64,000 nucleotides of DNA, from contig NZ_AZEQ01000009.1 in NCBI RefSeq assembly GCF_001436025.1, forward strand, positions 29,869 through 93,868, given 5' to 3'. Shown here one piece after another: positions 7,846-15,940 of this stretch (positions are counted from its first letter, which is position 1; each line of letters starts with the position of its first letter). A program made the translations under genes and the position numbers. The notes below the pieces were generated by a model. It saw only the letters and a list, made by a program, of their open reading frames with translations. It had not been told where the DNA came from and searched no databases. Source of the DNA: Limosilactobacillus mucosae DSM 13345 (GTDB lineage Bacteria; Bacillota; Bacilli; Lactobacillales; Lactobacillaceae).

Positions 7846-9243
7846 TTAGGCTTGCGGGATGACTGAATCGTTGATGTTGCTGTGACGATACCCATAGCCG
7901 AAGTAGAGTACCATGCCGATTGCAAACCAGATGCCGGCCCCGATCCAGGTTTCTTTTGACAGAAATGACATCATAAACAGGCAGGCAAACCCGGACAGCA
8001 ATGGCAGAACCGGATACAAAGGAACCTTGAAGCCGCCTTCGTTAAGAATGTCATCACGCTTGCGCAATGGGATGATCCCAAACGAAACCATCGTAAAGGC
8101 CAGCAGCGTACCGATGTTAACCAGGTTGGTAAGACTGTCTAAGGATACGAAACCACCCATAATGGCAATTACAATGGCAACGGCCCATAAAGCAACTTTT
8201 GGCGTGTGCGACTTTTTGTCCAGCTGGTGCAGCGAGGTTGGCAAAAGGCCGTCACGACTAAGCGAGTAGATCAGCCGAGATGAGGCGTAGATTGCGGTAA
8301 ACATGCAAGTAGCCATACCAATCAGCGCCCCGATCGAAAGCAGGGAGGCCAGCCAGCCTTGGTGGACGGACTGCAGAGCAAACGCAACTGGGTTGGCAAC
8401 GTCTAAATGCTTGTAGTTGACCATACCAGTCAAAACCAGCGATACCCCCATGTACAGTACCGTGGCGATCAGTAGCGTACCAATGATTCCAATCGGCATG
8501 TTCTTTTGGGGATGCTTGACTTCAGCCGCGGAACTTGAGATACAGTCAAAACCTAAGAAGGCAAAGAAAACGGTCGTTGCGCCCTTAAACGCACCGTGCG
8601 CCCCATATGGCAAGAACGGATGGTAGTTGGCCTTTTTGACAAAGAAGATGCCAATCACAATAAACGCAACGATGATTAAAAGTTTAACCGCAATGGCGAT
8701 GTTGTTGACGCGAACCGATTCATGCATCCCGTATGAAAGCAGCCAAGTGATCAAAATTACGCTTAGAATCGCCGTCAGGTTAATATAGGTGCCGCCAGCG
8801 GGATTAAACGGACCAGACAGCGCCTTGGGAATGTTGACGCCGCAGCTGGCCAGCAGCGAGTTGAAGTAGGCAGCCCAGCCAGTCGAGACACAGGCAACGG
8901 CCAACAGGTATTCCAAAACCAGTGCCCAGCCCATGATCCAGCCGATGAACTCGCCATAGATGATGTTGCCGTATGAATAGGCACTGCCGGCTACCGGAAT
9001 GGCTGATGGGAACTCGGCATAACACATCCCAGCCAAGCCACATACTACCGCGGCGGCCAAAAAGGAAAGTATCACGCCTGGACCGGCATCATTGGCCGCG
9101 ACCGTCCCCGGCAGGATGAAGATCCCACTGCCGATGACAGCGCCGATCCCCATTGCCATTAAATCTCCGGCATTCATGGTCTTGGGCATTTGGCCGTCAG
9201 TCTTCATGTAGCTGGCTAGACTTTCTTTACGAAACAGATCCAT
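7846..9243 (-). CDS. APC family amino acid permease
   Basis: A 465-residue membrane protein with about 12-13 helices, of the cationic amino acid transporter-like branch (YfnA type) of the APC superfamily. AMGIGAVIGSGIFILPGTVAA near residue 30 is the helix-1 substrate-binding signature, and FFAFLGFDCISSSAAEVKHP near 230 is the helix-6 signature. It takes up an amino acid with protons; the substrate cannot be fixed from sequence. The start at 9243 (MDLFRKES) follows a GGGGGT site by 8 bases; an upstream in-frame ATG at 9285 has none. It is a single-gene unit. Confidence 0.88.
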   Translation of the reverse strand: MDLFRKESLASYMKTDGQMPKTMNAGDLMAMGIGAVIGSGIFILPGTVAANDAGPGVILSFLAAAVVCGLAGMCYAEFPSAIPVAGSAYSYGNIIYGEFIGWIMGWALVLEYLLAVACVSTGWAAYFNSLLASCGVNIPKALSGPFNPAGGTYINLTAILSVILITWLLSYGMHESVRVNNIAIAVKLLIIVAFIVIGIFFVKKANYHPFLPYGAHGAFKGATTVFFAFLGFDCISSSAAEVKHPQKNMPIGIIGTLLIATVLYMGVSLVLTGMVNYKHLDVANPVAFALQSVHQGWLASLLSIGALIGMATCMFTAIYASSRLIYSLSRDGLLPTSLHQLDKKSHTPKVALWAVAIVIAIMGGFVSLDSLTNLVNIGTLLAFTMVSFGIIPLRKRDDILNEGGFKVPLYPVLPLLSGFACLFMMSFLSKETWIGAGIWFAIGMVLYFGYGYRHSNINDSVIPQA

Positions 9244-9490
9244 ATTATCAACCCCCAGATCTGACAAGTGATAAAAACCGATCACTATTTAATTTATTTT
9301 CAAATTCATTAATAATCTTGCTACCAATACTAGTACCGAAAAATTAAAAATCAATTAGAGTATATTCAAAGTTTTTAATACTTAACGTTAAATAAAATTA
9401 AAATGATACCGATTGCAACTAAATGTTTTTAAGTGGGTAAATAATTTTTAGAAGAGTCAACCGTCAATCATTAATTGTTAAACAGAGCAT

Positions 9491-9523
9491 AAATAAAAAG
9501 CCCGCAGCCTAACACTGTGAGCT
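9491..9523 (-). terminator. Second tandem terminator downstream of the antiporter
   Basis: On the minus-strand RNA the arm from 9515-9523 pairs with 9499-9507 (nine positions, one mismatch, one G-U), followed by TTTTTATTT. Confidence 0.6.
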
Positions 9524-9525
9524 AA

Positions 9526-9568
9526 TAAAAAGAGCGCCCCTATGATAAGGAGCGCCCAGCCGGCTTGT
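9526..9568 (-). terminator. Terminator/small-RNA element, copy A
   Basis: On the minus strand a GCGC-(T)-CC-TTATCATAGG-type hairpin (9534-9555) ends in TTTTT. The roughly 40 bp from 9526 to 9568 match the antitoxin-like RNA end at 11936-11980 almost base for base (GAGCGCCC, TAAGGAGCGCCCAGCCGGC). It lies downstream of the antiporter gene and could serve as its terminator or be the 3' end of a separate small RNA. Confidence 0.6.
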
Positions 9569-9678
9569 TGGCTAAAAAGCACCAACTGCACGCGGCCTAA
9601 TCATCATCTTAGTTATATTATCTGACATCCCATTAAAAAACTTTGATGTAACACGGATTTGAGACGTCGCGCATATAA

Positions 9679-11688
9679 CTAGTCTTCAAACGATTGGATG
9701 CAGACCAATTGATCGTTTGAGATGTGCTCATTCAATGCGTTGGCCAGATCACTAGAGATTACCCCAGCGGCAGCCTGTTGCTGAACATAGCTGTGCTCAT
9801 CTTGAAACGCCTTAATGGCTAATGTCCGCAAAACGTTGATGTCCATTTCGCCCCGGGAATGGAAACGATCCAAAGTCTGCTGCCGATTCAGATACATGCG
9901 GCGAACCATCGCGACTTCATGGACGTTGTCGGGCGTCTGCACCTCGTCGAGAAACTCGTTGACATCGGTCATGGTCATGTTAAAGATTGACTCCAGCCGA
10001 TCAAAGTACTGCTGACGAACGGCCTTGGATTTGTCCTGTATGGTTTTATCGTCATGGATTTTCTGGAGTTGTGCAAACGTCTGGGGATGATGCTTATGCA
10101 GCTTATGACTCAAACGTTTCCACTTAAACCGGTAATGCCAGATTCTTAAAAAGGCAAACAGGCCATGCTGACTGTGCATTAAGGCATCGCGGCCAATCAT
10201 GCGGTTATAGACCTGCTCTTCTTTGGCAGTGACGACGCCATTTTCGCGCAGCTCAGCCAAGGTCTGCATTTCAACGCCGCGCGCCTGACTGGCAAGTCGA
10301 TCATAGACGTTGCGATTGATCTTAAAGGTCAGCGTCATCTGACTGCTCAGCTGGTCAATCAAAAGCGCCTGTTCTTTTTTGTTTTCTGGCGCCGCGCTCA
10401 GTTCATCGATTGCATATTGCACGGTATGAATCAGCTGATCTTGAAACTCATCGTTGGTATAGTTCTTAGTCTTGGTTGGCAGCAGACGCGGAAAGGCCAA
10501 TGTGCCGACCGTCAGACTGATCAAAATGACGATGGCGGCCAAAAGAATCAGCTGATTGCGGGTTGCCAGCTGCGCGCTTTCGGTTAGTACGGGGATGGAA
10601 AAGGCCATTGCCAGCGTAATCGTACCATGAATTCCGCCTAAAGCAAGCAGCAGACCGTCACGTTTCGGATTCGTGGAATGCATGTCGACTAATTTGAAAC
10701 GTGCCCATAGATAGCGAATCAAGCTCATTGCCAGGTAAAGACCCAGTGCTAAGAGCGCCAGTTTCAAGATCGTGGCGGTCAAAGTCTGGCTGACGACTTC
10801 TGGCAGCATAACCCCCAGCAGTACGAACACAAAACCGTTTAACAGACTGGCAATGATATTCCAAAGCGTCGTCGTAGCGTTCTGTACGCGCGAAGAAGTG
10901 AGCCGCAGCTGGTCGTACAAGATACTGTGCACGATTCCGGTTGCCACGACTGCCAGAATTCCCGAAAGATGCATTTCCTCAGCCAGCCAGTAGACGGCAA
11001 ATGGAGTCATAACGTTGATTGGAATAACGATGGAGCCGATATCGACATGGGTTCGCATCAGCGTCGTTCGCAGCGCGATCAGCATCCAGCCCATTAGCGA
11101 GCCAAAAATAATCCCGCCAAAGAACACGTATAAAAAGGTTAAGACGCCGTGGCCCAGCGAAAATTCCCCAGAAGTTAAGGTCCCGGTAGCCAGACTGAAC
11201 AAGACCAGTCCGGAAGCATCGTTGAACAGCGATTCGTATTCCAGCGTCTCATTAACGTTTTTCGGCATCTCAACATTGGTCGTCAAAGACTTAACCGCGA
11301 CGGCATCCGTAGGCGTAATGATAGCCGCCAGCATGAAGGCCAGCGCATAGGTGAAATGCTGCGGCAAAGCCAGCTTGAGGCCGCTGCCAACCAGAATTAC
11401 GGTGACAACGGCCAGGCCGACTGCCATTGACAGGATCTGCCGAATATTTTGCGAAAGCTGGCGAAAAGATACGTTTTGGCCATCGTTAAACATTAATGGC
11501 GCGATAATCAGCAGCATGAAAATCTCAGGCTCCAAAACGATGGCATGTGTATCAATCGGCAAGATACTCAGCATGATGCCGGCTAGGATCTGATAAATCG
11601 CCAATGGCAAAACCGGCCAGAGCAGATGAATGATGTTGGCCGCCACAACGGTTATCAATAGCAGGCCAACAATGTAGACAGTGGTCAT
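9679..11688 (-). CDS. Na+/H+ antiporter, CPA1 (NhaP-like) family
   Basis: A 669-residue protein. Residues about 1-400 form the membrane transport domain with around 12 helices; ITPTDAVAV near 125 and the FNDASG motif near 154 carry the Asp residues used for cation/proton exchange in CPA1 antiporters. Residues about 400-669 form a hydrophilic, largely helical, charged cytoplasmic tail of a length common in Gram-positive CPA1 members and probably regulatory. Role: sodium and pH homeostasis. The gene is flanked on both sides by copies of the same short terminator-like element (9526 and 11936). Confidence 0.88.
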   Translation of the reverse strand: MTTVYIVGLLLITVVAANIIHLLWPVLPLAIYQILAGIMLSILPIDTHAIVLEPEIFMLLIIAPLMFNDGQNVSFRQLSQNIRQILSMAVGLAVVTVILVGSGLKLALPQHFTYALAFMLAAIITPTDAVAVKSLTTNVEMPKNVNETLEYESLFNDASGLVLFSLATGTLTSGEFSLGHGVLTFLYVFFGGIIFGSLMGWMLIALRTTLMRTHVDIGSIVIPINVMTPFAVYWLAEEMHLSGILAVVATGIVHSILYDQLRLTSSRVQNATTTLWNIIASLLNGFVFVLLGVMLPEVVSQTLTATILKLALLALGLYLAMSLIRYLWARFKLVDMHSTNPKRDGLLLALGGIHGTITLAMAFSIPVLTESAQLATRNQLILLAAIVILISLTVGTLAFPRLLPTKTKNYTNDEFQDQLIHTVQYAIDELSAAPENKKEQALLIDQLSSQMTLTFKINRNVYDRLASQARGVEMQTLAELRENGVVTAKEEQVYNRMIGRDALMHSQHGLFAFLRIWHYRFKWKRLSHKLHKHHPQTFAQLQKIHDDKTIQDKSKAVRQQYFDRLESIFNMTMTDVNEFLDEVQTPDNVHEVAMVRRMYLNRQQTLDRFHSRGEMDINVLRTLAIKAFQDEHSYVQQQAAAGVISSDLANALNEHISNDQLVCIQSFED

Positions 11689-11935
11689 AAGGTTCCTCCC
11701 AATATTAATTTATTTAATTATAACTGATTAGACCAGACTGCGGATACCGACACGCACTTTATTATCCCGATAATTTATTGACGATATTATATCTTATGTA
11801 AAATCATGTGGCAGAACCAGACTGAATTAAATGATTTGGCATTAAATGATTTGGCTTCTTTTACGGCAACCCGACTTAACCAGCCTGCACCTAAAATCAC
11901 CATCATGTCTTATAGTGAAGTTCTCATTAAGTCAT

Positions 11936-12021
11936 AAAAAAAGAGCGCCCTTATATAAGGAGCGCCCAGCCGGCTTGCCGGATTGACGGTCCAGCTTGCA
12001 CAACGATATATTCCTAATTAC
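11936..12021 (-). ncRNA. Candidate antisense antitoxin RNA
   Basis: A minus-strand RNA of about 86 nt is predicted from an extended -10 (TGTTACAAT, 12028-12036) to a strong terminator (11936-11965: GCGC plus CCTT/AAGG stem, then seven T). Its 5' end would contain the exact complement of a 15-nt sequence (12006-12020) that is repeated inside the small reading frame at 12134-12148, so it could pair in trans with that mRNA near its start. The body can also fold a CCGG-CTTG-CCGG hairpin. This is inferred from sequence only. Confidence 0.5.
12006..12020 (+). repeat. 15-bp direct repeat DR1 of the candidate toxin-antitoxin locus
   Basis: ATATATTCCTAATTA, repeated exactly at 12134-12148. This copy lies at the 5' end of the predicted antisense RNA. 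Confidence 0.75.
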
Positions 12022-12027
12022 GATGGA

Positions 12028-12058
12028 ATTGTAACATACTTTTGTGCTGTGTTACATT
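12028..12058. promoter_or_regulatory. Overlapping divergent promoters
   Basis: Plus strand: TTGTAA (12029-12034), 18 bp, TACATT (12053-12058). Minus strand: extended -10 TG-T-TACAAT (12028-12036). The region is nearly symmetric (TGTAACA ... TGTTACA). It would fire the small mRNA to the right and the antisense RNA to the left. Confidence 0.5.
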
Positions 12059-12120
12059 ATTTTCGCACAACTAAAGCGAGATTGACACCCTCGACTAGTG
12101 CGGGAAGGAGGCTCCTTCCA

Positions 12121-12198
12121 ATGTCTCAGTGGTATATATTCCTAATTATCGTGCCAAGCAAGCACGTTAAACAACTAATCAAGCAGCTGTTTAGGTAA
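12121..12198 (+). CDS. Candidate small toxin peptide (25 residues)
   Basis: A 25-codon frame: hydrophobic N-terminal half (MSQWYIFLIIVP) then a basic, amphipathic half (SKHVKQLIKQLFR). The ribosome site AAGGAGG (12105-12111) is buried in a perfect 7-bp hairpin (12103-12109 with 12113-12119) that ends one base before the ATG, a device seen in type I toxin mRNAs. The coding sequence carries DR2 (12134-12148), matching the predicted antisense RNA. It is not an obvious Fst or Hol_Tox homologue. The alternative is a decayed or non-coding RNA; an in-frame upstream extension to 11983 also exists but lacks a ribosome site. Confidence 0.45.
   Translation: MSQWYIFLIIVPSKHVKQLIKQLFR
12134..12148 (+). 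repeat. 15-bp direct repeat DR2
   Basis: Exact second copy of ATATATTCCTAATTA, located four codons into the 25-codon frame. Confidence 0.75.
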
Positions 12199-12206
12199 TG
12201 GCTGCC

Positions 12207-12245
12207 AGCACTCATCGGTTTGGATACTAATCGGGCGCTTTTTTA
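12207..12245 (+). terminator. Weak terminator after the small frame
   Basis: AGCACTC (12207-12213) can pair imperfectly with GGGCGCT (12233-12239), followed by a six-T run. Confidence 0.4.
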
Positions 12246-12388
12246 TTGAAAACAGCCGGCTTACTAAGCATTGATGACCGTAATCAAAGATTGATTAAAT
12301 TATTTTGAAGCCTATTTGACTTTGAGCATGTTATAATACTTTAAGTTTTATAAGACTATGATTGAAATTAAGTAAAGAAGGGATCTAC

Positions 12389-12892
12389 GTGACACTTACT
12401 GGAGCAGATTGGCAGCTTTTAGAATCAATCATCGTTGTCTTGCCGAAAAAGAAACTCAAAAAAGTGTGTAAGCATACCGATGCAACCAAGAAAGCCATTG
12501 AGCAGGTACGCAAAGGCCAGTCTTTTGTAAGAGAATGGGACCCAAAAGTGGCATCTCAGACTTTGCAGTATTTAGAAAAGCACGTTTATAAAAAGGACCT
12601 GGCTAAAATGAATCAGCACCGGTTGATCTGCAACTATCACGTGATGATCAACGACTTGAATCGGGCAATCTTTGATGAAAACTATCGTGGGCAGTATCCG
12701 CCACTGACCCGTGAATCGCGCATTCAGATTGAGCGCAATCCTTTAGTCCAGCCAGGGGAAGGCTATCGCAACATTATTGATTATTATCTGGATGATGGGC
12801 TGATGGGAGCACCCAGATATGCCAAGCTGCATGAGGCCACGATTGGCGAGGTTCTGGATGAAATGGCGATTATGGGGCAGTACAGCATTTAA
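12389..12892 (+). CDS. Conserved-looking hypothetical protein
   Basis: A 167-residue soluble protein that I do not recognise. The N-terminal part is rich in basic residues (PKKKLKKVCKH), the middle holds QHRLICNYHVMINDLNRAIFDENYRGQYPPL, here only cited as its Tyr/Asn-rich core around residues 80-110, and the C-terminus is acidic. No membrane segment or signal is seen. The GTG at 12389 is chosen because GAAGGG lies 6 bases upstream; a TTG at 12362 has no site. An extended -10 (TG-T-TATAAT at 12332-12337) lies upstream, and a perfect terminator follows. Confidence 0.7.
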   Translation: MTLTGADWQLLESIIVVLPKKKLKKVCKHTDATKKAIEQVRKGQSFVREWDPKVASQTLQYLEKHVYKKDLAKMNQHRLICNYHVMINDLNRAIFDENYRGQYPPLTRESRIQIERNPLVQPGEGYRNIIDYYLDDGLMGAPRYAKLHEATIGEVLDEMAIMGQYSI

Positions 12893-12912
12893 GAAAACAT
12901 TCAATCAAAACC

Positions 12913-12944
12913 AAAGCGTCTGGCAGCCTGCCAGACGCTTTTTT
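12913..12944. terminator. Bidirectional terminator
   Basis: A perfect 13-bp stem (12913-12925 with 12929-12941) with a 3-base loop and a T-run on the plus strand, in the gap between two convergent genes. Confidence 0.9.
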
Positions 12945-12947
12945 GAT

Positions 12948-13868
12948 TTAGCTTTCAAACAGATACGGCTGATCAAAACGCACCATTAAATCTGGCAGCC
13001 GCTGTTTCAATCGTTGCTGCGCGGTCAGATCATAAAAATAACTGGTCTGGGTTTGAACGTCTACCATCTCTAGATAATGAGTATAAACCTCATGACCTGC
13101 CAATTGATCAAGCACGACTTGTTTTAAAAGCTCGTTTCCCTGCTTGATAGCTTTCTGATCCTCAATAGGGGATGTCTGCCAAAGATTGAGCGAGGCATTG
13201 ATAAAACGCGAAGTGGGCGTTCTCTTTAAGGGTGGGGGAGTTTTGGAGTCGCGAATCGCCATGATTATTTCGGCATCGCTGGCCGCTTGATCGATTCCTA
13301 GATAGTCAGTCAGTTTTTGATGCTGTTTTGCATAGCAGGGACTGTTGGTTAAGACACCCAGCTGGATGGGCTGAATCTTTAAATCAAGCTGGGTAGGCTC
13401 GATCAGATAGGTACCAGTGGCATCGCTTAAAAGCCAATGAAATGGATGGACGATGTCATGATCGTGCCAGATTACGCCATTTAGTGCTACCGAGTCCAAT
13501 TCTGCAGCGATTTCGGCAACTGATGCGTGCGTGCCCAGCAGCCAGCCGATCAAGTCCTGTGGCGACAGATTCAGATGATGGCTTTGGGGATGGTCATAAT
13601 AAACCTGCGGACCGGGAAAATATAGCTCAGCTGCCCATAAGCCCGCCGAATTCAAGCCATCGCCAATCAGATAGTGGTGATTGATTTTGCGCATCCCGCC
13701 TAAGATCGCGTAATCGTTGGCAAATGAGTCGCATTCCGGCAGACTCTGCCATTGATAATCGATTGGCAGATATCCCAGCTGCCATGGCGTGGAGCGGGTT
13801 GGAAAGTCCATCGTGCGCCCGACAAAGCGATGCCGCTGTCTGGTTGTAAAACTGATTGCCGTACACAT
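12948..13868 (-). CDS. Choloylglycine hydrolase family (Ntn) enzyme
   Basis: A 306-residue N-terminal nucleophile hydrolase of the bile salt hydrolase/penicillin V acylase family. After Met removal Cys2 is the nucleophile; Arg18 and Asp21 (GRTMDF) occupy the conserved positions. GDGLNSAGLWAAELYFPG contains the conserved Asn, VLTNSP the oxyanion Asn and TSRF the late Arg. It is a little shorter than typical bile salt hydrolases, and LTNSPCY replaces the usual LTNNP. Substrate (conjugated bile salt, penicillin V or N-acyl compound) is therefore open. No signal peptide is seen, so it is cytoplasmic. It converges on the upstream hypothetical gene through a shared terminator. Confidence 0.85.
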   Translation of the reverse strand: MCTAISFTTRQRHRFVGRTMDFPTRSTPWQLGYLPIDYQWQSLPECDSFANDYAILGGMRKINHHYLIGDGLNSAGLWAAELYFPGPQVYYDHPQSHHLNLSPQDLIGWLLGTHASVAEIAAELDSVALNGVIWHDHDIVHPFHWLLSDATGTYLIEPTQLDLKIQPIQLGVLTNSPCYAKQHQKLTDYLGIDQAASDAEIIMAIRDSKTPPPLKRTPTSRFINASLNLWQTSPIEDQKAIKQGNELLKQVVLDQLAGHEVYTHYLEMVDVQTQTSYFYDLTAQQRLKQRLPDLMVRFDQPYLFES

Positions 13869-13973
13869 GCTATCAACGCCTTTTTCTTAAACTTCACGGC
13901 AATTCTAGCATTAATTTAAGCGAATCACTAGTTTCATAACCGGCTATAATAAATTAAAAGGGGTTGAAAGAAA

Positions 13974-14486
13974 ATGGGAATTCTACTGCAGATCTTGAGT
14001 ATTTTGATTGCTCTGGTCGCAATTACGGTTAGCTGGCAGATCGTCCGCAACACGCATCGCATTGCCTTTCACGGTGAATCAGCCTGGCGCAAGGCATTAT
14101 TTGAGGCAATCGACAATCCGCGCTGGACGGCAGCTGACCTGGAAAAAATCCGCAACCGTATGAACTTAAAGATTCTGGCGTTTTATGAGCATCGCTGTTT
14201 TGGTACCGATGATTCACAGCAGCCATCGTTTGAAAAGCTGCGCCACGAACTGGATCACTTTGCAGAACTGGACAAAGGCGAAAAGTCGCTGGATCTGCGC
14301 ATCTTTTTTGAAATTGACCGGTTGCTGCGTCTGCTCAATGAAAGCAACCGTGAAACGCTGCCATATTCTGAAACACGGATTTTAAGGCAGCTGGTGCGCA
14401 TGAAACTGAAAAACGACTGGCTGGTCTTTAATGGTCAGAATAAAGAGTTCAATAATGACGAAATCATCGATAAATGGCTGCCATAA
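13974..14486 (+). CDS. Hypothetical protein with N-terminal membrane anchor
   Basis: A 170-residue protein. Residues about 3-24 form one membrane segment (LLQILSILIALVAITVSW); the rest is a charged, helical cytoplasmic-type domain with many Arg, Glu and Leu (about 30-160). I do not recognise the family. A strong GGGGTTGAAAG site precedes the ATG. It is divergent from the choloylglycine hydrolase gene and stands alone. Confidence 0.7.
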   Translation: MGILLQILSILIALVAITVSWQIVRNTHRIAFHGESAWRKALFEAIDNPRWTAADLEKIRNRMNLKILAFYEHRCFGTDDSQQPSFEKLRHELDHFAELDKGEKSLDLRIFFEIDRLLRLLNESNRETLPYSETRILRQLVRMKLKNDWLVFNGQNKEFNNDEIIDKWLP

Positions 14487-14595
14487 CCCGTCAGATGACT
14501 GAGGCACGATTATTTAAAAGCCAGCGCCGGTTTTGTATAATTAAGTTAAAGATGTTGTCTTCAGCAATTAGTTTAAAACAGCCAAAGGAGGAAGA

Positions 14596-15138
14596 ATGAT
14601 GACGCGCATGATAATCCGTTTGGCAGCCGCCGTTTTGCTGGCGACCGCGGTATCAGGAGGTACAATTGCCGCTACCACCAAATCGTCGCCAATTGCCCAG
14701 GCTGCTCAGACCATTAAGCTGAACGAAAAACAAGCTGTGGGTAAATTCAAGCAAAAATATGCCAAGGCCAAGATCAGCGAAATCAGTCTGGAAAAGCACC
14801 ATAATCGTTATCAGTACGAGATTTCCGGCTTTGATTCACAAAAGGAATATTCAGCTAAGATCGATGCACAGACTGGCAAATTATCCGCTGCCAAAACTGA
14901 AAAACTTGATGCTGACGACCATGAGACGGCAATCAAGCTTAATCAGGTCATCAGTCGTCAAAAAGCCAATCAGTTAGCCGAAAAAGCTGCTAAATCCGGT
15001 CAAGGCCGCGAATGGACGCTGGAAACCGATCATGGTCAAACCATCTGGCAAGTTGACGTGGTTGACGGTCATCAAAAAACCGAAGTCAAAATCAATGCTG
15101 TCAATCAAAAGGTGATCAGTGTCGAAACCGATGATTAG
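14596..15138 (+). CDS. Secreted PepSY-domain protein
   Basis: A 180-residue exported protein. A signal-peptide-like N-terminus (basic MMTRMIIR, then a hydrophobic run to about residue 26) precedes two PepSY-like repeats, about residues 40-97 and 110-178 (pattern YEISGFDSQKEYSAKIDAQTGK and WQVDVVDGHQKTEVKINAVN). PepSY domains are thought to modulate extracellular peptidases or sense the envelope. No lipobox Cys is seen. An AAAGGAGG site allows either of two adjacent ATGs (14596 or 14599). A -10 (TATAAT) lies about 60 bp upstream, and a terminator follows. Confidence 0.82.
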   Translation: MMTRMIIRLAAAVLLATAVSGGTIAATTKSSPIAQAAQTIKLNEKQAVGKFKQKYAKAKISEISLEKHHNRYQYEISGFDSQKEYSAKIDAQTGKLSAAKTEKLDADDHETAIKLNQVISRQKANQLAEKAAKSGQGREWTLETDHGQTIWQVDVVDGHQKTEVKINAVNQKVISVETDD

Positions 15139-15142
15139 CTAA

Positions 15143-15182
15143 AAATGCTCGTCAAGCTGCTTAAAACTTGGCGGGCATTTTA
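15143..15182 (+). terminator. Terminator after the PepSY gene
   Basis: A 14-position stem with two G-U pairs (15143-15156 with 15167-15180), ending in T. Confidence 0.75.
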
Positions 15183-15326
15183 ACATTAAAACTAAGCAGA
15201 GTTGTTTTCCCTTATTTTTGAAAGTAGCATTAAAATTTTAGTTTTAATGCGTTTATATTTTAAAACCGTTTTGGATGCCTATATTTATCTATATTCAATA
15301 TGATCTATCTAACTAAGGAGTTTGCC

Positions 15327-15845
15327 ATGATTAAAATTACTGCCGTTGATCCCCAAGACCTGCCAGCCATCCTGCACATCGAACGACTTGGCTTTAACGA
15401 GGCCGAAGCTGGAACTGCTGCTCAGTATCAGGCACGGATCAATCAGCTTGCCGATACGTTTCTGGCAGCACGCGACGCCGATCAGCTCGTTGGCTTTATC
15501 GTCGGTCCAGTCGTTGATGCGCGTTTTAAATATATTGAAGACTGGATGTATGAAGCTAACGTGCAAAATCGTGCTCAGCCTGGCGGCAACCAGATGATTC
15601 AAACGATTGCCGTTGATCCTGATTATCGTGGTCAAGGGATTGGCTCCAGTCTGTTGCAGGCCATAGAAAAACAGGCAATTCAAAACCAGCGGCATCACAT
15701 CGCGCTGACCTGTTTACTGGATCGCGTGCCATTTTATGAGAAAAACGGCTATGTTAATCAAGGCATCGCAGCGTCAGCGCATGCCGGCGAAGTCTGGTAC
15801 AACATGACCAAGCTTTTGCCCAGCCAACCACATTCCCTTGGTTAG
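15327..15845 (+). CDS. GNAT family N-acetyltransferase
   Basis: A 172-residue acetyl-CoA-dependent N-acetyltransferase. The acetyl-CoA loop YRGQGIGSSLLQ lies near residue 103, preceded by the beta-4 strand IQTIAVDP, and PFYEKNGY near 137 is the motif B signature. The acceptor (amine, small molecule or protein) cannot be told. The ATG at 15327 is chosen because AAGGAG lies about 7 bases upstream; an ATG at 15300 has none. Confidence 0.85.
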   Translation: MIKITAVDPQDLPAILHIERLGFNEAEAGTAAQYQARINQLADTFLAARDADQLVGFIVGPVVDARFKYIEDWMYEANVQNRAQPGGNQMIQTIAVDPDYRGQGIGSSLLQAIEKQAIQNQRHHIALTCLLDRVPFYEKNGYVNQGIAASAHAGEVWYNMTKLLPSQPHSLG

Positions 15846-15940
15846 CATTTCAGCGATTTCAATCTTTAACTGCGGCTTGTCACTGGACAAAATGAATCTT
15901 AGAATAAAAGCAGTCAATTCGTTTTTGAGGAGTGATCTTA

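Larger units (their letters stand above)
9244..9678. other. Gene-free interval with small-RNA-like element
   Basis: The AT-rich part (9250-9480) should carry the permease promoter. The part from 9491 to about 9600 holds two tandem minus-strand terminators and a sequence resembling the one at 11936-11980. I see no protein gene. Confidence 0.5.

Noticed and set aside
11983..12198. A 71-codon frame covering the whole candidate toxin-antitoxin region
   Set aside because: No ribosome site at its start and it crosses both predicted promoters; the 25-codon C-terminal part with its own ribosome site is the better candidate.
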